NCBI GenBank assembly: GCA_019415945.1
Contig: DXYF01000026.1
Coordinates: 1 to 26,024, forward strand
Source of the DNA: Clostridiales bacterium
Lineage (GTDB): Bacteria > Bacillota > Clostridia > Oscillospirales > Acutalibacteraceae
Direction of reading: 5' to 3'
DNA length: 26,024 nt
The position numbers and the translations under genes are program-made. Below are positions 1 to 5,369 of the stretch, piece after piece. Numbering within the stretch: the stretch's first letter is position 1; each line of letters opens with the position of its first letter. The notes under the pieces are model-generated. The model was not told where the DNA came from, did no database searches, and saw only the letters and a list, made by a program, of their open reading frames with translations.

Positions 1-37
1 CGGGTGTTTCTCATTTTTTACCCCAAAAATCCGAACT

Positions 38-199
38 TCACTTTGGCAATTTAGGATAGTATGTATGATTATTTACATTAAACAGGATGCCTATAAACGG
101 TCTTGTTGCTTTACTTTGCATAGTATAAGGAACACATTTATCAAATTTTCTGAGATATTCACAATATTGCGTATCAACAGTGTAGAATGATAGTTTCAT
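38..199 (-). pseudogene. Truncated ToxN/AbiQ-like type III toxin (N-terminal 53 codons)
   Basis: ToxN/AbiQ proteins are endoribonucleases held inactive by a repeat RNA encoded just upstream. Seen: an ATG at 199, after AGAGGTG, opens a 53-codon frame whose product begins MKLSFYTVDTQYCEYLRKFD and continues with VPY, RPFIGI and a Tyr-Tyr pair. This matches the start of ToxN/AbiQ proteins as I remember them. The frame ends in TGA at 38-40, whereas the family is about 160-200 residues. No continuation is visible in the other frames of the remaining 37 bases. The residues lost include the region after the YY strand where active-site residues of the family lie, so the product should be inactive. It lies directly downstream of a 36-bp repeat array and terminator, the standard antitoxin-toxin order. 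Alternatives are a sequencing error or a breakpoint at the element's edge. The family call rests on about 50 residues plus context. Confidence 0.7.
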
Positions 200-222
200 A
201 TAACACCTCTAATAAACAGAAA

Positions 223-248
223 GGGAGATTGAGATAACTCAATCTCCC
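223..248 (-). terminator. Intrinsic terminator between antitoxin repeats and toxin frame
   Basis: Perfect 11-bp stem (223-233 with 238-248), 4-nt loop, then TTTCTGTTT on the minus strand. In type III systems this element sets the antitoxin-to-toxin ratio. Confidence 0.85.
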
Positions 249-355
249 GCTTTTTTGATTCCCACTTGAATGGTAGGGTACACCGCTTTTTTGATTCCCA
301 CTTAAATGGTAGGGTACACCGCTTTTTTGGTTCCCACTTGAATGGTAGGGTACAC
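248..355 (-). repeat. Three tandem 36-bp repeats (ToxI-like antitoxin units)
   Basis: Units at 248-283, 284-319 and 320-355 differ at only a few positions (for example cttgaa versus cttaaa, and gatt versus ggtt). Part of a fourth unit follows to about 363. On the RNA strand each unit contains GUGUACCCUACCAUUC and an A-rich run. The 36-nt unit length equals that of the classical ToxI repeats. The units can be read as a repeated peptide, but the promoter and terminator layout argue for RNA. Confidence 0.9.
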
Positions 356-384
356 CGCTTTTTGGGATTTCTCCCTGTACTATT

Positions 385-413
385 ATTATACACATTGAAG
401 TATTTTATGTCAA
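385..413 (-). promoter_or_regulatory. Perfect consensus sigma-A promoter of the ToxI-like RNA
   Basis: On the minus strand TTGACA (408-413), a 17-bp spacer and TATAAT (385-390). Nearly the same sequence, including the first transcribed bases and 5' hairpin, recurs at 1223-1251. Confidence 0.9.
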
Positions 414-425
414 CTGATTTTTAAC

Positions 426-442
426 TGTCCCTCCGAGGGACA
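426..442. repeat. Intergenic palindrome of the TGTCCCTCnGAGGGACA family
   Basis: 8-bp arms around one central base, in the gap between the ToxI promoter and the stop of the next gene. One of a family recurring at module ends (1263, 1381, 1944, 2062, 3332, 3449), at 2614, and in modified form at 13587. Confidence 0.85.
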
Positions 443-451
443 CTTGTTGTT

Positions 452-1009
452 TTATCGACCCAGCGTAAATTCACCGAAATTTTGTGAAGTCTGTATTTGA
501 CTCGGCAAAATATTTTGACTAAGCTGTGATTGAATTTCGTTAATAAGATAATTTTTTATATCGGTTATATGTTGTTCAAGCTTGTTTGGAAAACGTCCCT
601 CATAGGATAAAATTCGCAACAATTTTTTATGTATAGTTTCAATTTGGTGTTTATTTTTTAAGCAAAGAGGCTTGCCTTTTGAAGTATATGCTCTATCAAT
701 GTATTTATCCGTTATGGGAAAACAGTTGCTTATTTTATACAGTGCAGGTTTATTTGTATAACCAATATGGTAATATGCAGAACGAATATCGGTTTTAGGT
801 AATTGTGTGTATTTGCTGAATTTGTCTGTTTGTTCTTTGCTTCTATGCGAAATATCGCTTGTGGGTATAGCCCAATACAAATTTTCATTATATTGGTCTT
901 TTATGCAACAATATATCGGTCTTTGTTTATTATCTGAGTATCGTCCGCCAAGACTTTTAATTAAATCTATATAATCTGATTTTATCAAATAAAAACTGTT
1001 TTCATTCAT
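452..1009 (-). CDS. Type III toxin, CptN/TenpN-like (185 aa)
   Basis: Likely endoribonuclease toxin of a second type III toxin-antitoxin system. Seen: the ATG at 1009 follows AAAGGAG with five bases between. The gene starts about 25 bp after the terminator of a transcript with three 43-nt tandem repeats, the antitoxin-terminator-toxin order diagnostic of type III loci. The protein begins with FYLI, has RPIYCCIKD and NLYWAIPTS segments near residues 30-50, a basic middle region and an amphipathic C-terminal half. These resemble CptN/TenpN toxins as I remember them, and repeat length over 40 nt is more usual in CptIN/TenpIN than ToxIN. The frame is full length and undamaged, unlike the ToxN-like neighbour. 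I cannot separate CptN from TenpN without a profile search. The type III toxin assignment itself rests on both context and sequence. Confidence 0.72.
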   Translation of the reverse strand: MNENSFYLIKSDYIDLIKSLGGRYSDNKQRPIYCCIKDQYNENLYWAIPTSDISHRSKEQTDKFSKYTQLPKTDIRSAYYHIGYTNKPALYKISNCFPITDKYIDRAYTSKGKPLCLKNKHQIETIHKKLLRILSYEGRFPNKLEQHITDIKNYLINEIQSQLSQNILPSQIQTSQNFGEFTLGR

Positions 1010-1034
1010 AATTACTCCTTTGCTAAAGAAATAA

Positions 1035-1062
1035 GCCTCCTACCAAACAATAGGTAAGAGGC
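1035..1062 (-). terminator. Intrinsic terminator/attenuator before the second toxin gene
   Basis: Arms 1035-1044 and 1053-1062 form a 10-bp stem (one G-U pair in RNA) with an 8-nt loop, followed on the minus strand by TTATTTCTTT and then the toxin ribosome binding site. The imperfect T-tract fits partial read-through. Confidence 0.75.
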
Positions 1063-1070
1063 TGTTTTCT

Positions 1071-1199
1071 TCGAACCGCCAATTTAGAAACGCCGAACGG
1101 TAGGCATATTCACTCGAACCGTCAATTTAGAAACGCCGAACGGTAGGCATATTCACTCGAACCGTCAATTTAGAAACGCTGAACGGTAAGCGTTATTCA
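1071..1199 (-). repeat. Three tandem 43-bp repeats (type III antitoxin units)
   Basis: Units at 1071-1113, 1114-1156 and 1157-1199. The first two differ by one base (ccgcc versus ccgtc). The promoter-proximal unit (1157-1199) has diverged at its end. The RNA strand shares CCUACC(A/G)UUC with the 36-nt repeats at 248-355, but the rest differs. Confidence 0.9.
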
Positions 1200-1222
1200 T
1201 TGGGATTTCTCCCTGTACTATT

Positions 1223-1251
1223 ATTATACACATTAAAATATTTTATGTCAA
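1223..1251 (-). promoter_or_regulatory. Perfect consensus sigma-A promoter of the second antitoxin RNA
   Basis: On the minus strand TTGACA (1246-1251), 17-bp spacer, TATAAT (1223-1228). The segment from the -35 box through the first hairpin is nearly identical to 364-413. Confidence 0.9.
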
Positions 1252-1262
1252 ACGATTTTTAC

Positions 1263-1511
1263 CTGTCCCTCGGAGGGACAGTTTATAAAATTTATTTTTT
1301 TCTCTGCTTTGTGGGTTTTGTCCCTCTGTCAAGAATTAATCGGAAGCTTTGTTACCGTGCCGCCTTCAATTAAATATTTTGCAAGTGTCCCTCCGAGGGA
1401 CACTTGCCGCATCGAGAAAGCCGTTGTTGATTTACAACGGCTTTTCGTTTGCACTGTTTAATATTTAAGGCGTTTATAAGAAACAAAGGCAAGTGTAAAC
1501 ATCTATTTTCC
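1263..1511. repeat. Palindrome-bounded module, copy A (with extended flank)
   Basis: A 145-bp core (1263-1407) starts with a 19-bp palindrome (1263-1281) and ends with a 27-bp perfect palindrome (1381-1407). Between them lies a conserved segment shared with copies at 1944-2088 and 3331-3475. Copies A and C also share a further 104 bp (to 1511 and 3579) with a rightward hairpin and T-run. It lies between the second toxin-antitoxin promoter and the unknown gene ending at 1563. No transposase or integrase is nearby; it resembles a MITE or cassette boundary. Confidence 0.85.
1417..1449 (+). terminator. Possible rightward intrinsic terminator in module A flank
   Basis: AAAGCCGTTGT (1417-1427) pairs with ACAACGGCTTT (1434-1444) across 6 nt, followed by TTCGTTT. 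The equivalent at 3485-3512 lies downstream of the rightward HigBA genes, where it would be useful. Here no rightward gene precedes it. Confidence 0.5.
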
Positions 1512-1562
1512 TTCTGCAATTGCTGTGTTGTTAATTCAAGCAGTTTTACATGACCGCAATTT

Positions 1563-1910
1563 TTACAGTATTTTTTTATAAAGATATTTCTTATAATACT
1601 CAAATTTGTTATCTCCGTTAAATGGGCTAAAATTTACATAACTTTCAAGTAAATTCATAAGTTTAATTCTTTCATTTATATTATCACATAAAAATATATC
1701 TGATAGTAAAACATTAAGATTATCAATATATTCATCACAATTGTAACTATCTCTTGATATGCGAAAAGCCATAATATAAAAACTATTATGAGTGATTCTT
1801 TGCGAGCGACAAATGTCAGATAATTTTATTTTATTACATAATATCATAGAATTAATTTTATGTAAATTGTTTTCAATAGTATGTTCTTTTATTTTAATTT
1901 TAATCTTCAT
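1563..1910 (-). CDS. Hypothetical protein, 115 aa
   Basis: I do not recognise this gene. The ATG at 1910 follows AAGGAG with about nine bases between, so translation is plausible. The protein opens with a strongly basic, alternating Lys-Ile stretch and is rich in Ile, Asn, Lys and Tyr. No signal peptide or membrane segment is evident, and the C-terminal half looks helical. It sits between palindromic modules A and B, so it may be an independent cargo gene of the same array that holds the toxin-antitoxin and SSB genes. Given the neighbours, a defence or stress role is possible but nothing in the sequence proves it. Codon use is more AT-rich than in the transfer genes to the right. No promoter is visible between its ribosome binding site and palindrome B. 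Confidence 0.6.
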   Translation of the reverse strand: MKIKIKIKEHTIENNLHKINSMILCNKIKLSDICRSQRITHNSFYIMAFRISRDSYNCDEYIDNLNVLLSDIFLCDNINERIKLMNLLESYVNFSPFNGDNKFEYYKKYLYKKIL

Positions 1911-1943
1911 TATGTTTTGCTCCTTAAAAATATGTTTATTTAC

Positions 1944-2088
1944 CTGTCCCTCGGAGGGACAGTTTATAAAATTTATTTTTTTCTCTGCTTTGTGGGTTTT
2001 GTCCCTCTGTCAAGAATTAATCGGAAACTTTGTTACTGTGCAGCTTTCAATTAAATATTTTGCAAGTGTCCCTCCGAGGGACACTTGC
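1944..2088. repeat. Palindrome-bounded module, copy B (core only)
   Basis: Same 145-bp layout as copies A and C: a 19-bp palindrome at 1944-1962, a conserved middle, and a 27-bp perfect palindrome at 2062-2088. It ends eight bases before the SSB stop codon and lacks the extended flank found in A and C. Confidence 0.85.
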
Positions 2089-2095
2089 TGAAATT

Positions 2096-2578
2096 TTAAA
2101 ACGGTAAATCATCATCAATCGGCATATCTTCAAAATCATTGTGAGCTGACATTGGCGGTTGTTCGGGTAGGGCAGAAGAATTTTTATTTGCAGACATTAG
2201 CGGTTGTTCGGACGGTACTGAATCGGTAGCAGTATCATAATTTACATTACTATTGTCTCTGAGTTCTCCGGTAAATGATACCGTATCAGCGACCACTTCC
2301 GTTATATACCGGTTATTACCGTCATCTGTTTGATATGTACGACTTTGCAGTCTGCCTTCAAGAGCTACAAGACTGCCTTTGGTAAAATAGCGGCAGACAA
2401 ATTCTGCTGTATTATTCCAGCAGACAATGTTGAAAAAATCTGCTTTGCGTTCCTTTCCTGCTTTTACATAGTTTCGGTCAACTGCGACACTGAAGCTTGT
2501 AACGCTTTTGCCTGTTGCGGTTGTTTTGAGCTCGGGAATTGCGGTTAGCCTTCCCATTAATACTACTCTGTTTAACAT
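2096..2578 (-). CDS. ssb: Single-stranded DNA-binding protein (SSB)
   Basis: Binds single-stranded DNA during replication and after conjugative entry. Seen: the 160-aa protein has the classical SSB start MLNRVVLMGRLTAIPEL, an OB-fold of about 105 residues with the DFFNIVCWNNTAEFV and KGSLVALEGRLQSRTY segments, then a low-complexity linker containing two similar SEQPLMSA/PEQPPMSA-type units. It ends in the acidic tip DDDLPF that recruits partner proteins. The ATG at 2578 follows AAAGGAG. Element-encoded SSBs are common on conjugative plasmids and ICEs, where they protect the entering strand. It is bounded by module B downstream and a 23-bp palindrome upstream (2614-2636), so it appears to be one cassette of the accessory array. 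Confidence 0.95.
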   Translation of the reverse strand: MLNRVVLMGRLTAIPELKTTATGKSVTSFSVAVDRNYVKAGKERKADFFNIVCWNNTAEFVCRYFTKGSLVALEGRLQSRTYQTDDGNNRYITEVVADTVSFTGELRDNSNVNYDTATDSVPSEQPLMSANKNSSALPEQPPMSAHNDFEDMPIDDDLPF

Positions 2579-2613
2579 TTTTGTTGTCTCCTTTACATAT
2601 TATTTTATTTTTT

Positions 2614-2636
2614 AACTGTCCCTCCGAGGGACAGTT
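2614..2636. repeat. Palindrome between ssb and the HigBA promoter
   Basis: Perfect 11-bp arms around one central base (AACTGTCCCTC, C, GAGGGACAGTT). Same family as the module ends; it separates the divergent ssb and toxin-antitoxin genes. Confidence 0.85.
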
Positions 2637-2642
2637 TATATA

Positions 2643-2671
2643 TTGACAATATAGGATTTATCCTATATAAT
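2643..2671 (+). promoter_or_regulatory. Consensus promoter with embedded operator for HigBA-type locus
   Basis: TTGACA (2643-2648), 17-bp spacer, TATAAT (2666-2671). The spacer holds a perfect inverted repeat with 8-bp arms and a 2-bp centre (2650-2667), which also overlaps the -10 box. A dimeric XRE antitoxin bound there would block RNA polymerase, the usual autorepression of these loci. Confidence 0.88.
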
Positions 2672-2693
2672 TTATACAGACGAGTAAATGGAG

Positions 2694-3047
2694 ATGAGTA
2701 AGATTTTTTAAATTGAATATTATAAAAGTAAAGACGGAGAATATCCTGCTGAAGAATTTATACTATCGCAAAATATAAAAATGCAGGCAAAAATTTTTAG
2801 AAATTTAGAATTGCTTGAAAGCAAAGGAAACAATTTAAGAGAACCTTATTCAAAACACTTAGAGGACGGTATTTTTGAATTAAGAAATAAGATCGGAAAC
2901 AATATTACAAGGGTACTGTATTTCTTTGTGATCGGAGAAAAGATAATCCTTACAAACGGATTCGTTAAAAAAACTCAGAAAACACCAAAAGGTGAAATTG
3001 ATATTGCTAAAAAATACAGAAATGATTATCTAAACAGAGGAGAATAA
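2694..3047 (+). pseudogene. HigB/Gp49-like toxin gene with early in-frame stop
   Basis: HigB/Gp49-family (RelE fold) toxins are mRNA interferases. The family-like protein reads in frame from 2712 (IEYYKSKDGEYPAEEFI) through KHLEDGIFELR, RVLYFFV, NGFVKKTQKTP and KKYRNDYL to the stop at 3047. It overlaps nothing and is followed after 3 bp by the antitoxin gene. A TAA codon at 2709-2711 separates it from the only upstream in-frame ATGs (2688 and 2694). The next ATG, at 2781, lacks a ribosome binding site and would drop about 23 N-terminal residues. Replacing TAA by AAA would restore a normal-looking start, so a nonsense mutation is the simplest reading. Read-through, non-ATG initiation or a sequencing error remain possible. 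The C-terminal residues are intact. Confidence 0.7.
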
Positions 3048-3050
3048 CCT

Positions 3051-3326
3051 ATGAGCAGAAGTTTTAGAGATACTCTAAATGAGAGATTAAAAAACGAAGA
3101 GTTTAGAAAGGAATACGAAGCATTAGAGCCTGAATATCAGTTGATTAATGCAATGCTTGAGGCGAGAAAAGAAAAGAATATGACGCAGCAGCAGCTTGCA
3201 GAAGTTACAGGAATTGCTCAAGGGGATATAAGCAAGATCGAAAACGGTTGTGCAAATCCGTCTTTAAAAACTATTGAACGCATTGCAGAAGGAATGGGCA
3301 AAAGAGTAAAACTTGAATTTGTTTAA
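3051..3326 (+). CDS. HigA-like XRE-family antitoxin
   Basis: Antitoxin and probable autorepressor partner of the HigB-like frame just upstream (3-bp gap). The 91-aa protein has a helical N-terminal part (SFRDTLNERLKNEEFRKEYE) of the kind that contacts the toxin. An XRE helix-turn-helix follows at about residues 38-85, with QQQLAEVTGIAQGDISKIENG and NPSLKTIERIAEGMGKRV. The ATG at 3051 is preceded by GAGGAGAATAACCT, a good ribosome binding site. The perfect inverted repeat at 2650-2667 inside the promoter is the likely operator. This gene is intact while the toxin's start is damaged, as expected when an antitoxin outlives its toxin. Module C begins five bases after the stop codon. Confidence 0.9.
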   Translation: MSRSFRDTLNERLKNEEFRKEYEALEPEYQLINAMLEARKEKNMTQQQLAEVTGIAQGDISKIENGCANPSLKTIERIAEGMGKRVKLEFV

Positions 3327-3331
3327 ACAAG

Positions 3332-3579
3332 TGTCCCTCGGAGGGACAGTTTATAAAATTTATTTTTTTCTCTGCTTTGTGGGCTTTGCCCCTCTGTCAA
3401 GAATTAATCGGAAGCTTTGTTACCGTACAGCCTTAAATTAAATATTTTGCAAGTGTCCCTCCGAGGGACACTTGCCGCATCGAGAAAGCCGTTGTTGATT
3501 TAGAACGGCTTTTCGTTTGCACTGTTTAATATTTAAGGCGTTTATAAGAAACAAAGTCAAGTGCAAACATATATTTTCC
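3332..3579. repeat. Palindrome-bounded module, copy C (with extended flank)
   Basis: The 145-bp core (3331-3475) ends in the same perfect 27-bp palindrome (3449-3475). Its first palindrome (3332-3348) is a hybrid with AAGTG on one side and CAGTT on the other. The 104-bp flank to 3579 matches module A with few differences. The flank hairpin 3485-3493/3504-3512 followed by CGTTT may terminate rightward HigBA transcription. Confidence 0.85.
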
Positions 3580-4005
3580 CGCAGAAGAGACGGCAAAAAA
3601 CAAAAATTCTGCCACGATTTTATATGGGTGTCATTTAGCAGGATAAAGGAGCAATATTGAAAACAATATTGCTCCGCTCACATTTGCCGACAGTGTCGGC
3701 AAATTTAACAATATGAAAATGCGTATTATTTGAGTTTCCGTAAATATTAGTTTTCAGTTGCATATTTCTTATTTTCTGATAATTACTGATTTTTTAGCAA
3801 TATCGGTTTCAATATTGTGTTATTTCGGACAATAAATTTTGACAAAAAACACGTGAGGAAATTGATAATTCAGGAGAGAAGATTGTATTAGCGTCAAATT
3901 TGGCTTGTAACAAACGAAAATCGATTAAACAAAATTTATACTAAAAATCGATAAAAATCGCTCACAGGGCGAATTTCGCTACAATACGAGCACTTTAAAT
4001 GGTTA
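3580..4005. other. AT-rich non-coding region with inverted repeats
   Basis: No credible gene. It holds two adjacent hairpins: 3648-3675 (11-bp arms ggagcaatatt/aatattgctcc, 6-nt loop) and 3682-3704 (10-bp arms atttgccgac/gtcggcaaat, 3-nt loop). Three AAAATCG motifs lie at 3917-3923, 3944-3950 and 3954-3960, and a small palindrome gcgaa-t-ttcgc at 3969-3979. It lies downstream of the initiator gene. It may hold a replication or transfer origin or simply terminators; I could not find a nic-like motif I recognise. Confidence 0.5.
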
Positions 4006-5292
4006 TTACAAATCGAAATTGTAAATTTCGTCCCATATTAGAGCTTTGAGGTATTCGGCAGGACGTCGGATTTCATATTTATCACAGCAAAGGTCAAAAT
4101 GACAAACAGTTTGGCAAATTAAGTCACGCAATGATACTCCGTCAATATCTTCAACTATGCAGTCATTGAGATAATCAAACAAGTCAGGTGTTTTGATAAA
4201 TCGGTTTCCGTACTTAGCGTGGTCTATGACACATAGCATTTCAACGAGAGCTTTAACTGTACGGCAATATTTTCTTGCAAAGTCGTCTTTGCAGGATGAA
4301 TAATCTTCAAACCTTGTGAGCTTATAAATCAAATCCTTTATCTTTTCAGCATCTTGGGTGTAGGGTATATAACTATCTTCAAGATTAGATGAAGATATAT
4401 TATTATTACTGTTAATACTGGTAATGTTATTATTGTCGCAATTTTGGGGACACGGTAATGTCTCAATTTTTGAGACACGGTGATTTGTATTGTCACAATT
4501 TTTGGGACACGGTGAAACATCAGTATTTATCGGTGCTTTTGTATTGTCACAGTTTTTGGGACACGGTGAAACATCAGTATTTATCAGTGATTTTTCATTA
4601 TCACAATTTTTGGGACACGGTGATTTTTTAGGATTGCTGTTTAGAATATAGTCGTTGACTGTAAAACGCCCCTTTTTTGTGTGCCTTTGTTTCACGGTAA
4701 TATAGTTGCAGTCTATTAGCTGATTAAGTGCCTTGTAATAAGAATTTTTGGAAAGTCCGAGATAAACGCAGATTGTTTGACGGTGAGGGAAAGCTCTACC
4801 GCCTGCTTGCACGAGGCTGTAGAAAAAAGCAATAAGTGCCTTTGCTTTTACATCAAGCCTGTTGTCGCACATTATCAGCTTAGGTATAAAGCCGTAACCT
4901 TTCGCATTAATGCCGTCAAGTGCTAATAAACTGTCTGTTTTATGACTCTCAATTGAACAGTTTATCTTAGTGGGATTGTTGCATACGGTATAAACATTTT
5001 TATTTATGAAGCCTTTTGCTTTTGCTACTGATATGTACCCGTTTTTTACTAACAGGCTAAAATGCTTATAAAACGTGTTTACAGACATTTTTAAATCGGC
5101 AAGGATAGTTTCCCTTTTTGGGAAAATCGTTCGTCCTGAGCCCGTATATGAAACGAGATAAGCATAAATTGCTTTACTCTGAACAGAAATGTCACGATCA
5201 AACATAGCAGCTTGCGAAATTATGCCGTAGCCTATGGCGTTTACTCCCTCTATTTCCAATATGTGTTCAATTTTGTTTTTGTATGTATTCAT
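4006..5292 (-). CDS. Replication initiator-like protein with two winged-helix domains
   Basis: Probably the element's replication initiator or a related DNA-binding protein. Seen (428 aa): two homologous helix-turn-helix domains at about residues 17-95 and 127-205, each starting GVNAIGYG or GINAKGYG and each with a VNTFYKHFSLLVKNGYI or KNSYYKALNQLIDCNYI recognition region. A Cys-Pro-rich linker at about 224-290 repeats CPKNCDN. An acidic helical C-terminal domain of about 130 residues resembles those of ICE and plasmid replication proteins (RepA_N/DnaD-like architecture, from memory). The ATG at 5292 follows AGGAGG. It is separated from the transfer operon by a terminator and a long AT-rich hairpin. 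Five iterons lie inside the linker-coding DNA (4434-4617). RepA_N-type plasmids carry their origin inside rep, which supports the role. It could instead be a transcriptional regulator. Confidence 0.75.
   Translation of the reverse strand: MNTYKNKIEHILEIEGVNAIGYGIISQAAMFDRDISVQSKAIYAYLVSYTGSGRTIFPKRETILADLKMSVNTFYKHFSLLVKNGYISVAKAKGFINKNVYTVCNNPTKINCSIESHKTDSLLALDGINAKGYGFIPKLIMCDNRLDVKAKALIAFFYSLVQAGGRAFPHRQTICVYLGLSKNSYYKALNQLIDCNYITVKQRHTKKGRFTVNDYILNSNPKKSPCPKNCDNEKSLINTDVSPCPKNCDNTKAPINTDVSPCPKNCDNTNHRVSKIETLPCPQNCDNNNITSINSNNNISSSNLEDSYIPYTQDAEKIKDLIYKLTRFEDYSSCKDDFARKYCRTVKALVEMLCVIDHAKYGNRFIKTPDLFDYLNDCIVEDIDGVSLRDLICQTVCHFDLCCDKYEIRRPAEYLKALIWDEIYNFDL
4434..4617. repeat. Five palindromic iterons inside the rep-like gene
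   Basis: Inverted repeats of the form TGTCnCAAtttTTGnGACA occur at 4434-4452, 4459-4477, 4491-4509, 4545-4563 and 4599-4617, each followed by CGGT(G/A)A. The last three are spaced exactly 54 bp. The copy at 4459 is a perfect 8-bp palindrome although it encodes VSKIET rather than the CPKNCDN encoded by the others, hinting at selection on the DNA. Candidate origin or operator. Confidence 0.75.
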
Positions 5293-5324
5293 AATAAAAT
5301 TCCTCCTGAATTTTCGTGAGCTGT

Positions 5325-5369
5325 TATAAGCTTTTTTAATTTCTCAACAAATATTGAGAAATTAAAAAA
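5325..5369 (-). promoter_or_regulatory. Possible promoter and AT-rich hairpin upstream of the rep-like gene
   Basis: Perfect 16-bp inverted repeat with a 6-nt loop (5332-5347 with 5354-5369). On the minus strand a TTGTTG, 16-bp spacer, TATAAC promoter-like arrangement overlaps it, before the AGGAGG of the rep-like gene. The hairpin may also be a binding site. The promoter call is weak. Confidence 0.4.

Larger units (their letters stand above)
223..378 (-). ncRNA. ToxI-like type III antitoxin RNA precursor
   Basis: Predicted leftward transcript starting about 7 nt after the -10 box. It begins with a short hairpin, GGGA-GAAA-UCCC (364-375, a GNRA tetraloop). It then carries three tandem 36-nt repeats (248-355) and ends in an intrinsic terminator with an 11-bp stem (223-248). 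In known ToxIN loci the toxin cuts such a precursor into single-repeat, about 36-nt pseudoknots that bind and inhibit it, and partial read-through of the terminator expresses the toxin gene. The 36-bp period, strong promoter, terminator and ToxN-like downstream frame all fit. Because the toxin is truncated, this RNA may now be an orphan antitoxin. The transcript ends are inferred. Confidence 0.8.
1035..1216 (-). ncRNA. CptI/TenpI-like type III antitoxin RNA precursor
   Basis: Predicted leftward transcript from a perfect promoter (1223-1251). It starts with the same GGGA-GAAA-UCCC hairpin (1202-1213) as the other antitoxin RNA, carries three 43-nt repeats (1071-1199), and ends at a hairpin (1035-1062) followed by TTATTTCTTT. 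Inside each repeat ACCGT pairs with a later ACGGT, which gives a plausible fold for the processed unit. The toxin gene starts just downstream, so read-through would express it. Confidence 0.78.

Noticed and set aside
174..395. 73-aa minus-strand frame with GVPYHSSGNQKS repeats
   Set aside because: It is a translation of the 36-bp antitoxin repeats and their terminator. The promoter, hairpin and terminator layout show a non-coding RNA, and the period of 36 being divisible by three makes open frames inevitable.
248..1199. CRISPR array(s) made of short direct repeats
   Set aside because: The repeats are directly adjacent with no unique spacers, only three copies each, with promoter and terminator around them and toxin-like genes downstream. 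No cas genes are present.
1263..1407. Insertion sequence or integron attC site
   Set aside because: There is no transposase or integrase frame, no clear target duplication, and the palindromes lack the core-site features of attC. It is kept only as a repeated palindromic module.
1370..1603. 77-aa minus-strand frame with a CKNCG motif
   Set aside because: Most of it is module A and its palindrome translated (CPSEGHL comes from the palindrome). It overlaps the unknown gene's end and has no ribosome binding site.
1792..2091. 99-aa plus-strand hydrophobic frame
   Set aside because: It is antisense to the unknown gene and module B; the hydrophobicity comes from AT-rich antisense codons and no ribosome binding site is seen.
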